The notes under the pieces are model-generated. The model was not told where the DNA came from. It saw nothing but the letters and a program-made list of their open reading frames with translations, and searched no databases. Of a DNA stretch of 5,364 nucleotides, positions 1 through 5,364 are shown one piece after another. Position 1 is the stretch's first letter. Every line of letters begins with the position of its first letter. Source of the DNA: Sulfurimonas sp. (GTDB lineage: Bacteria; Campylobacterota; Campylobacteria; Campylobacterales; Sulfurimonadaceae); NCBI GenBank assembly GCA_022712775.1, contig JAFLJZ010000211.1, positions 1 to 5,364 on the forward strand. The letters are read 5' to 3'. Position numbers and translations under genes: made by a program.

Positions 1-20
1 GACGACTTCCTTCAGCGTAA

Positions 21-56
21 TTCATAAATGGGAAAAGGTTCCCTTAAATTTATGGA
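21..56 (+). promoter_or_regulatory. Imperfect hairpin upstream of the first mdh
   Basis: The sequence shows a two-part stem. CATAAAT (23-29) pairs with ATTTATG (48-54), and GGGAA (30-34) pairs with TTCCC (39-43) around an AAGG loop. A four-base TTAA bulge lies at 44-47, and T21-A56 plus a T22-G55 wobble extend the base. No T tract follows, so it is not a standard intrinsic terminator. It ends about 18 bases before the mdh start codon. It could be an RNA processing or stability element between an upstream gene and this operon, a leaky terminator of that gene, or chance in AT-rich DNA. I could not identify a convincing promoter in 1-74. Confidence 0.35.
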
Positions 57-63
57 ATAAATT

Positions 64-70
64 AAAGGAA
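64..70 (+). promoter_or_regulatory. Ribosome binding site of the first mdh
   Basis: AAAGGAA lies five to six bases before the ATG at 75. An ATG at 71 in another frame gives only a four-codon peptide before a stop at 83-85 and sits too close to the site, so 75 is the start. The protein from 75 also begins correctly for the family, with the first beta strand and the GxGxxG motif within the first 14 residues. Confidence 0.7.
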
Positions 71-74
71 ATGA

Positions 75-1037
75 ATGGCAAGTAAAGTAACAGTCATTGG
101 AACGGGAAATTTTGGATCAACGGTGGCATTTATTTTAGCTATGCGTGGTTCATGTCACGAGGTAGTTCTTCGTGGTAGAAATATTAATGTAGCTAAAGGT
201 AAGGCCCTTGATATGTCACAAGCTGCAAATGCTGCAAGAGAACATACAATTGTAAGAGCAGCTGAAGGTCCAGAAGATATGGCTGGCAGTCAAATAGTTG
301 TAATTACAGCTGGAGCTCCTAGAACACCTGGAATGAGTAGAGATGATTTACTTACTATGAATGCAAAAATTGTAAAGAATTATGCGCTTGAAATTAAAGA
401 ACATGCTCCTGATGCAATCGTAATTGTTGTGAGTAATCCTCTTGATGTTATGGCATACGTTGTTCATAAATTTACAGGTTTCCCAAGAGAAAGAATCCTT
501 GGAATGGCTGGAATTTTAGATTCTGCAAGAATGGCACACTTTATTTATGAAAAGTTAGGATATGGAGCAGGGCAGATTCGTGCTACTATAATGGGTGGTC
601 ATGGTGATACTATGGTTCCTCTTCCTAAGTTTACAACAGTCGCTGGTGTTCCAATTTCAGATTTACTGGATTCTGAAGAAATTGGTGAAGTTGTTAAAAA
701 AACAAGAGATGGTGGTGCGCAAATAGTAAATCTTCTTGGTGATGGTTCTGCATACTATGCACCTGCAAAATCAACAGCAGTAATGGTTGATGCAATCCTA
801 AAAGATACAAATCAAATCCATTCTTGTGCTGTAATGCTTCAAGGTGAGTATGGTTATAATAATATTGTAAGTGGTGTACCGGTTATGATTGGTGCTAATG
901 GTGTTCAAAAAGTTATTGAGATGACTTTAAATGACTTACAAAAAACTAGGTTTAAGAACTCTGTTGCATCTGTTCAGGATATGGTAGATAGTTTATGTGA
1001 AGCAGGTTTTTTTGAAGATTGCAAAGGAGATAAGTAA
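75..1037 (+). CDS. mdh: Malate dehydrogenase, LDH-like type, copy 1; cofactor site suggests NADP(H)
   Basis: This 320-residue cytoplasmic enzyme should interconvert malate and oxaloacetate. Length and motifs fit the LDH-like malate dehydrogenases. The N-terminal Rossmann fold has GxGxxG at G9, G11 and G14. The mobile loop (residues 79-93) carries R83, the arginine that marks malate rather than lactate specificity, and R89, the loop arginine. N121 lies in SNPLDV. D149 and R152 lie in LDSAR, and H176 lies in GGHGD, giving the full Asp-His relay and substrate arginine. The odd point is the end of beta strand 2 (residues 33-36, Arg-Gly-Arg-Asn): the acidic residue that normally holds the adenosine ribose of NAD is replaced by G34 with arginines on both sides. 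From known NADP-linked relatives this suggests NADP(H) use, but that is inference. It opens the operon and overlaps the next mdh by one base. Identity as a malate dehydrogenase is very likely; cofactor use is unproven. Confidence 0.93.
   Translation: MASKVTVIGTGNFGSTVAFILAMRGSCHEVVLRGRNINVAKGKALDMSQAANAAREHTIVRAAEGPEDMAGSQIVVITAGAPRTPGMSRDDLLTMNAKIVKNYALEIKEHAPDAIVIVVSNPLDVMAYVVHKFTGFPRERILGMAGILDSARMAHFIYEKLGYGAGQIRATIMGGHGDTMVPLPKFTTVAGVPISDLLDSEEIGEVVKKTRDGGAQIVNLLGDGSAYYAPAKSTAVMVDAILKDTNQIHSCAVMLQGEYGYNNIVSGVPVMIGANGVQKVIEMTLNDLQKTRFKNSVASVQDMVDSLCEAGFFEDCKGDK
1023..1029 (+). promoter_or_regulatory. Ribosome binding site of the second mdh, inside the first mdh
   Basis: AAAGGAG lies within the last codons of the first mdh, seven bases before the ATG at 1037. 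The stop codon TAA (1035-1037) shares its last base with that ATG. A strong site combined with stop-start overlap implies translational coupling, so the two dehydrogenases are probably made in linked amounts. Confidence 0.8.
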
Positions 1038-1981
1038 TGAGAAAAGTTGGAATAGTAGGAGCTGGGGCAGTAGGTGCTAGTGCAGCATACGCATTGACAT
1101 TAATGGGAACTTGTAGAGAAATAGTTCTTTTTGATGTTGCTCCTGGAGTTGCCCAAGGTAAGGCAATTGATATTGCTCAAGCTGGATATTATGCTCCACA
1201 AGACACTATTGTTACACATGCAGATGCTCCAAGTGAGATGAAAAACTGTGACATTGTTGTCATTACAGCAGGAGTTCCTAGAAAACCAGGAATGACACGA
1301 GCTGACTTACTTATGATAAACGCAAAAATTATGAAAAGTGTTGTTGGAGATATTATTGAAAACTCTCCAAAAGCTATTATTATTTGTGTATCTAATCCTC
1401 TTGATGTTATGAGTTATGCAATTCATAAAATCACTGGTTGGAATAGAAATAGAATTATTGGTATGGCTGGAGCACTTGATGGTTCAAGAATGGCGTACCA
1501 AATTTCTAAAGTTACTGGAATTAGTGCAAGACAAACTGGTAGCCTCGTTATTGGTGATCATGGTGAAAACATGATTCCACTTCCAGAGAAAATTCAAGTA
1601 GGAGATATTCCTTTAAATGAATTAATATCAAAAGAAGATATGGAAAATATTATTGAGAGAACTAAATTTGGTGGAGCTGAAATAGTGAAGCATTTAGGGA
1701 CTTCTGGCTACTATGGACCAGGTCGTGCAATCGCACATATGGTTGAAGCTATTTTAAATGATACTAAAACTGTTGTTTCTTCATCTGTTCTTTTAGATGG
1801 AGAATACGGTTACTCAAATGTTACAGCGGGTGTTCCTGTTGTTCTTGGAAAAAATGGTATCGAGAAAATTATCGAGTTAGATTTAAATGAAGATACAAAA
1901 GCAAAATTTAAAATTTCAATAGATTCTATTCAAAGTGGTATTAATATTTTAAATGAAAACAATTTTTTTAAAGGGGAATAA
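1037..1981 (+). CDS. Malate dehydrogenase, LDH-like type, copy 2; NAD-type cofactor site
   Basis: This 314-residue protein is a paralogue of the preceding gene product, with identity close to half by eye over the full length and one short gap. It has the same fold and catalytic set: G8, G10 and G13 of GxGxxG, R82 and R88 in the mobile loop, N120 in SNPLDV, D148 and R151, and H175. Unlike copy 1 it keeps D33 at the end of beta strand 2, which predicts NAD(H). Its catalytic-histidine motif is G-D-H-G-E-N (173-178) instead of G-G-H-G-D, and the pocket segment near 224-231 reads SGYYGPGR where copy 1 has SAYYAPAK. The malate-marking arginine argues against lactate dehydrogenase, but these changes leave room for a related 2-hydroxyacid substrate. 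It overlaps the upstream gene by one base and lies two bases before fumC. It belongs clearly to the malate/lactate dehydrogenase family; the exact substrate is less certain than for copy 1. Confidence 0.88.
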   Translation: MRKVGIVGAGAVGASAAYALTLMGTCREIVLFDVAPGVAQGKAIDIAQAGYYAPQDTIVTHADAPSEMKNCDIVVITAGVPRKPGMTRADLLMINAKIMKSVVGDIIENSPKAIIICVSNPLDVMSYAIHKITGWNRNRIIGMAGALDGSRMAYQISKVTGISARQTGSLVIGDHGENMIPLPEKIQVGDIPLNELISKEDMENIIERTKFGGAEIVKHLGTSGYYGPGRAIAHMVEAILNDTKTVVSSSVLLDGEYGYSNVTAGVPVVLGKNGIEKIIELDLNEDTKAKFKISIDSIQSGINILNENNFFKGE

Positions 1982-1983
1982 GA

Positions 1984-3375
1984 ATGAAGACTCGTATTGA
2001 AAAAGACACAATGGGCGATATGGAAGTTCCTATAGATGCTTACTGGGCTGCACAAACACAAAGAAGTATACAAACCTTTGCTATTGGCGAAGAGACAATG
2101 CCATATGAAATTACAAGAGGTTTCTCTTACTTAAAAAAAGCAGCTGCTTTAGTGAATGCTGATTTGGGAACGCTAGACCAAAAAATAGCCGATGCAATAG
2201 CTAGCGCTGCTGATGATATGCTTGATGGAAAACTTGATGGAAATTATCCACTTGTTGTATGGCAAACAGGTTCTGGAACACAGTCTAACATGAATAACAA
2301 TGAAGTTCTTGCTAATCGCGCTACTGAGATTCTTGGTGGAGACTTTAGAAAAGACAAGCTTGTTCATCCAAATGATCATGTAAATAAATCACAAAGCTCA
2401 AATGATACCTATCCAACTGCACTTCATATTGCTGCTGTTATTGCAGTTGAGACAAAAGTTATTCCAGCTATACAAAAACTAAAAGTTACTCTAACAGCTA
2501 AATCTGCTAAGTTTGAATCAGTTGTTAAAATTGGTCGTACTCATTTACAAGATGCTACTCCATTAACACTTGGTCAAGAAATTAGCGGTTGGGTTGAAAT
2601 GCTTAACAAATGTGAAAAAATGGCTAAAGATTCTTTAGAAGCTGTTCGTGAGTTAGCACTTGGTGGAACTGCTGTTGGAACTGGTCTTAACGCACACCCG
2701 GAGATGGGAGTGAGAGTTGCGAAAAAAATCAGTGAATTAACTGGTCATGATTTTATCACTGCACCAAATAAATTTCACTCGCTTACTTCTCATGATGCAC
2801 TTGTATATTCTCATGGTGCACTGAAAGCTCTTGCTGCAGATATGATGAAAATTGCGAATGATGTACGATGGTTGGCATCTGGTCCTCGTTGTGGAATCGG
2901 TGAGTTAGAAATTCCTGCAAATGAGCCAGGTTCTTCTATCATGCCAGGAAAAGTAAATCCTACACAAGCTGAAGCGGTAACTATGGTTACATGTCAAGTT
3001 TTTGGAAATGATGTTGCTATATCTATGGGTGCATCACAAGGTAACTTTGAGTTAAACGTTTTTAAACCAGTAATTGCGTATAATTATTTACAAACATGTC
3101 GTTTATTAGCAGATTCTATTGTTTCTTTTAATGATCACTGTGCAGAAGGTTTAGAGCCTGTTGCTGAAAGAATAGATTACTATTTACAAAACTCACTTAT
3201 GCTTGTTACTGCATTAAATCCATATATTGGGTATGATAACGCAGCTAAAATTGCTAAAACAGCACATAAGAACAACTCGACTCTTAAAGAAACTGCAATA
3301 GACTTAGGTCTTTTAAGTGCGGAAGAGTTCGATAAGTACGTTATCCCAGAAAATATGACTGCACCCAAGGCCTAA
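1984..3375 (+). CDS. fumC: Class II fumarate hydratase (fumarase C)
   Basis: This 463-residue enzyme, close in length to E. coli FumC, reversibly hydrates fumarate to malate in the cytoplasm. It is of the iron-free, oxygen-stable homotetrameric class. The fumarase/aspartase superfamily regions are all present. [12 protein letters not shown] starts at residue 93 and SSNDTYPTA at 138. [11 protein letters not shown] starts at 184 with the active-site H187. The signature [11 protein letters not shown] (316-326) carries the catalytic serine (S317/S318) with K323 and N325. The WQTGSGTQ segment and close FumC match separate it from aspartase and argininosuccinate lyase. The ATG at 1984 follows an AGGGGA-type ribosome binding site (about 1972-1977) and lies two bases after the upstream stop. 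Its place directly behind two malate dehydrogenases makes a fumarate-malate-oxaloacetate module. The stop codon falls inside a small inverted repeat. Confidence 0.96.
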   Translation: MKTRIEKDTMGDMEVPIDAYWAAQTQRSIQTFAIGEETMPYEITRGFSYLKKAAALVNADLGTLDQKIADAIASAADDMLDGKLDGNYPLVVWQTGSGTQSNMNNNEVLANRATEILGGDFRKDKLVHPNDHVNKSQSSNDTYPTALHIAAVIAVETKVIPAIQKLKVTLTAKSAKFESVVKIGRTHLQDATPLTLGQEISGWVEMLNKCEKMAKDSLEAVRELALGGTAVGTGLNAHPEMGVRVAKKISELTGHDFITAPNKFHSLTSHDALVYSHGALKALAADMMKIANDVRWLASGPRCGIGELEIPANEPGSSIMPGKVNPTQAEAVTMVTCQVFGNDVAISMGASQGNFELNVFKPVIAYNYLQTCRLLADSIVSFNDHCAEGLEPVAERIDYYLQNSLMLVTALNPYIGYDNAAKIAKTAHKNNSTLKETAIDLGLLSAEEFDKYVIPENMTAPKA

Positions 3376-3387
3376 AGGCCAGTGCAG
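3359..3387 (+). repeat. Inverted repeat spanning the fumC stop codon
   Basis: CTGCAC (3359-3364) pairs with GTGCAG (3382-3387). Inside it GGCC (3369-3372) pairs with GGCC (3377-3380) around a TAAA loop that contains the fumC stop codon. An internal loop of four bases on one side and one on the other separates the two stems. It is GC-rich against an AT-rich background. No T tract follows. It shares CAG (3385-3387) with the next hairpin, so the two full stems cannot form together. Confidence 0.5.
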
Positions 3388-3409
3388 AAAAGAACTAAAT
3401 TCTTTTCTG
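3385..3409 (+). terminator. Perfect 10-bp hairpin in the fumC-sucC gap (weak terminator or processing stem)
   Basis: CAGAAAAGAA (3385-3394) is exactly complementary to TTCTTTTCTG (3400-3409), with a five-base CTAAA loop. A G-T wobble and one T-A pair (3383-3384 with 3410-3411) can extend it. The following bases are TAAAAGC rather than a run of T, and the stem is A/T-rich, so efficient rho-independent termination is doubtful. It may instead be a partial terminator, an RNase processing point or a 3'-end stabiliser that lets the mdh-fumC and sucCD parts be present at different levels. Confidence 0.45.
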
Positions 3410-3434
3410 TAAAAGCATAGTCACTTAATTAAAC

Positions 3435-3442
3435 TAAAGGAG
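3435..3442 (+). promoter_or_regulatory. Ribosome binding site of sucC
   Basis: TAAAGGAG lies seven bases before the ATG at 3450. It is the strongest-looking site in the window and sits in a real intergenic gap, so sucC translation starts independently of fumC. I looked for -35 and -10 boxes between 3376 and 3434 and saw nothing convincing. Confidence 0.75.
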
Positions 3443-3449
3443 ATTTTAT

Positions 3450-4622
3450 ATGAATATACATGAATATCAAGCGAAACAAGTTTTTGCTAAGTATGGCGTA
3501 CCAGTACCAAAAGGTATTATGGTTGAATCAGTAGATGCTGCAGTTGAAGCTGCTAAAGAATTAGGCGGTCCGGTATGGGTTGTTAAAGCACAAATTCACG
3601 CAGGTGGACGTGGTCTTGGTGGTGGTGTTAAACTTGCTAAGTCTCTTGAAGAAGTAAGAGAATTAGCGAACGAGATTCTTGGAATGACTTTGGTAACACA
3701 CCAAACTGATGCTGCTGGTAAATTAGTTCAAAAGCTTTACATCGAAGATGGTGCTGATATTAAAGACGAATTATACCTTTCTGTTGTTCTTGATAGAAAA
3801 CTAGAAATGCCTTTAATCATGGCTTCAACTGAGGGTGGAATGAACATCGAAGATGTTGCTGAAAATACTCCTGAAAAAATCATTACAATTCCTGTTGATC
3901 CAGCTGTTGGTTTTCAAGGTTTTCATGGTCGTCAACTTGCTTTTGGTCTTGGAATCACAGATAAAGCAGAACAAAAGAAAATTATTTCTTTTGCAAGTAA
4001 ATTATTTAAACTTTACATGGAAAATGATGCTGAGATGATTGAAATCAATCCTCTTGTAAGAACAGGCTCTGGTGATTTTATTGCACTTGATGGTAAAATG
4101 GGCTTTGATAATTCAGCTCTTGGTCGTCAAGCAGAGATTTTAGCTATGAGAGATTTAACTGAAGAAGATGCTGATGAAGTAGAAGCTGCTAAATATGGTC
4201 TTTCTTATGTTGCTCTTGATGGTGAAATTGGTTGTATGGTAAATGGTGCAGGGCTCGCTATGGGTACAATGGACACTATTAACTACATGGGTGGAACTCC
4301 TGCAAACTTTCTTGACGTTGGTGGTTCAGCTAATGCTGAGACAGTTGCAAAAGGTTTTGAGATTATTCTTAAAAATCCTAAAGTTAAAGCAATATTTGTA
4401 AATATTTTTGGTGGAATCGTTCGTTGTGATCGTATAGCTAATGGTATTATCGAAGCTACTAAAATTACAGACATTCATGTTCCTGTAATTGTTCGTCTTG
4501 ATGGAACAAATGCTCCTGAAGCATCTGAGATTCTTAGAAAAGCAAATATCGCTAACTTAATTGTTGCAGATGATTTAGGCGACGGTGCTGCTAAGTCAGT
4601 TGCTGCTGCAAAGGGAGAATAA
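3450..4622 (+). CDS. sucC: Succinyl-CoA synthetase (ADP/GDP-forming), beta subunit
   Basis: This 390-residue subunit binds the nucleotide and succinate, and pairs with the SucD alpha subunit to interconvert succinyl-CoA and succinate with substrate-level phosphorylation. The start is the family-typical MNIHEYQAKQ. The ATP-grasp domain covers roughly residues 1-240: K46 and the glycine-rich HAGGRG (50-55) for nucleotide phosphate, STEGG at 126-130, and the Mg-binding E198, N200 and D214 region (EINPL and LDGK). The C-terminal ligase domain (about 250-390) has GCMVNGAGLAMGTMD (261-275), NFLDVGG (286-292) and NIFGGIVRCD (318-327), which receive the phosphate from the alpha-subunit histidine. Length matches the bacterial family (E. 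coli about 388). It lies 74 bases after fumC and three bases before sucD. Nucleotide preference, ATP or GTP, cannot be told here. In an autotroph with the reductive TCA cycle the same complex would run towards succinyl-CoA. Confidence 0.97.
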   Translation: MNIHEYQAKQVFAKYGVPVPKGIMVESVDAAVEAAKELGGPVWVVKAQIHAGGRGLGGGVKLAKSLEEVRELANEILGMTLVTHQTDAAGKLVQKLYIEDGADIKDELYLSVVLDRKLEMPLIMASTEGGMNIEDVAENTPEKIITIPVDPAVGFQGFHGRQLAFGLGITDKAEQKKIISFASKLFKLYMENDAEMIEINPLVRTGSGDFIALDGKMGFDNSALGRQAEILAMRDLTEEDADEVEAAKYGLSYVALDGEIGCMVNGAGLAMGTMDTINYMGGTPANFLDVGGSANAETVAKGFEIILKNPKVKAIFVNIFGGIVRCDRIANGIIEATKITDIHVPVIVRLDGTNAPEASEILRKANIANLIVADDLGDGAAKSVAAAKGE

Positions 4623-4625
4623 TTA

Positions 4626-5364
4626 ATGTCAATTTTAGTAAATAAAGATACAAAAGTAATCGTTCAAGGTTTCACAGGAAAAGAGGGTTCTTTTCACGCT
4701 GAGCAATGTATAGACTATGGTACTCAAATTGTTGGTGGTGTTACACCGAACAAGGGTGGTCAAGAGCATTTAGGTAAACCAGTTTTTAATACTGTAGCCG
4801 AAGCTGTAAAAACTACAGGGGCTACTGTTTCTATGATTTTTGTTCCACCTGCTTTTGTTGGTGATGCTGTAATGGAAGCTGCTGAAGCTGGGATTGAACT
4901 TGCTGTAATTATTACAGAAGGTGCTCCAGTTAAAGATATGCAAATGGCAAAAGCGCACGCTACTAAACACGGTATGAAAACACTTGGGCCAAACTGTCCT
5001 GGTATCATCACTGCTGATGAGTGTAAAATTGGAATCATGCCTGGTATGATTTTCAAAAAAGGTAATGTTGGTCTAATTTCTAAATCTGGTACATTAACAT
5101 ACGAAGGTACAAACCAAGTTGTTAAAGAAGGTTACGGAATTTCAACTGCTGTTGGTATTGGTGGAGATCCAATTATTGGTCTTTCTTACAATCAACTTCT
5201 TCCAATGTTTGAAGCTGATCCTGAAACTGAATGTATCGTTATGATTGGTGAAATCGGTGGAGATCTTGAAATTCAAGCGGCTAAATTAATCAAAGAACAA
5301 ATCACTAAACCTGTTGTTGCTTTTATCGCGGGTCAAACTGCACCTAAAGGTAAAACTATGGGTC
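4626..5364 (+). CDS. sucD: Succinyl-CoA synthetase, alpha subunit (partial, 3' end outside the window)
   Basis: The reading frame stays open from ATG 4626 to the window edge, giving 246 full codons of an expected 290 or so. The N-terminal CoA-binding Rossmann domain shows QGFTGKEG (14-21) followed by FHAEQ, and GGVTPNKGG (37-45). Later come ITEGAP (96-101), GPNCPGII (121-128), [10 protein letters not shown] (152-161), GIGGDP (177-182) and GEIGGD (208-213), all hallmarks of SucD. The last complete residues, TAPKGKTMG, directly precede the catalytic phosphohistidine of the family, and the final base C fits the first base of a His codon, so the active-site residue is just outside. The ribosome binding site GGGAG (4613-4617) lies in the last codons of sucC, and the genes are three bases apart, implying coupled translation of the two subunits. 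No sign of damage; truncation is only the window edge. Confidence 0.96.
   Translation, partial: MSILVNKDTKVIVQGFTGKEGSFHAEQCIDYGTQIVGGVTPNKGGQEHLGKPVFNTVAEAVKTTGATVSMIFVPPAFVGDAVMEAAEAGIELAVIITEGAPVKDMQMAKAHATKHGMKTLGPNCPGIITADECKIGIMPGMIFKKGNVGLISKSGTLTYEGTNQVVKEGYGISTAVGIGGDPIIGLSYNQLLPMFEADPETECIVMIGEIGGDLEIQAAKLIKEQITKPVVAFIAGQTAPKGKTMG

Noticed and set aside
1..85. Possible tail of an upstream gene reaching into the window
   Set aside because: One frame stops at 18-20, another at 25-27, and a third stays open until 83-85, overlapping the mdh start. None gives a recognisable C-terminus, and the hairpin at 21-56 argues against coding through it, so I do not call a partial gene.
1037..1981. 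Second mdh as a lactate dehydrogenase
   Set aside because: The mobile loop has arginine (R82) at the place where lactate dehydrogenases usually have glutamine, which favours malate/oxaloacetate.
2173..2379. Minus-strand reading frame inside fumC
   Set aside because: It lies wholly inside well-conserved fumC codons, has no ribosome binding site or recognisable motif, and looks like a shadow frame. The same holds for minus-strand frames at 3180-3368, 4283-4474 and 4760-5056 and the + frame at 3853-4038.
3376..3434. Separate promoter for sucCD
   Set aside because: CATAGT at 3416-3421 resembles a -10 box only weakly, with no credible -35 element about 17 bases upstream; AT-rich DNA gives such matches by chance.
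4626..5364. sucD as a truncated pseudogene
   Set aside because: The frame is intact to the last base and the motifs are complete; it simply runs off the window end.
1..5364. A novel defence, mobile or otherwise undescribed system
   Set aside because: Every sizeable reading frame belongs to a well-known TCA-cycle enzyme family; I saw no transposase, integrase, tRNA, CRISPR repeat or unexplained gene.

Overview
The window is a stretch of central carbon metabolism, all on the + strand and almost fully coding. It is AT-rich, has strong AAAGGAG-type ribosome binding sites, and has protein sequences that resemble Campylobacterota (Epsilonproteobacteria, for example Sulfurimonas or Arcobacter relatives). 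In that group mdh, sucC and sucD commonly lie together, upstream of 2-oxoglutarate:ferredoxin oxidoreductase (oor) genes. The taxonomic call is an inference from protein feel and gene order and was not searched.

Layout: positions 1-74 are non-coding or hold the undecidable last codons of an upstream gene, with an imperfect hairpin at 21-56. Positions 75-1037 and 1037-1981 hold two tandem, paralogous LDH-like malate dehydrogenase genes that overlap by one base. A class II fumarase (fumC) follows at 1984-3375, two bases after the second mdh stop. A 74-base gap (3376-3449) carries two overlapping inverted repeats that cannot both form. Then come sucC (3450-4622) and sucD (4626 to beyond the window edge), three bases apart. 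sucD is cut at codon 247, immediately before the expected catalytic phosphohistidine.

Together the genes interconvert oxaloacetate, malate and fumarate (mdh, fumC) and succinyl-CoA and succinate (sucCD). These steps are reversible and serve either the oxidative or the reductive TCA cycle; nothing in the window fixes the direction. The fumarate-succinate step and the 2-oxoglutarate step are not encoded here.

I found no mobile elements, CRISPR, RNA genes or novel defence-like system. The best lead is the tandem malate dehydrogenase pair. The first copy has lost the acidic residue that normally selects NAD(H) and carries Gly-Arg there, whereas the second copy keeps Asp. This suggests a split in cofactor use (NADP(H) versus NAD(H)) inside one operon. 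The second lead is the pair of competing RNA structures at the fumC-sucC junction.
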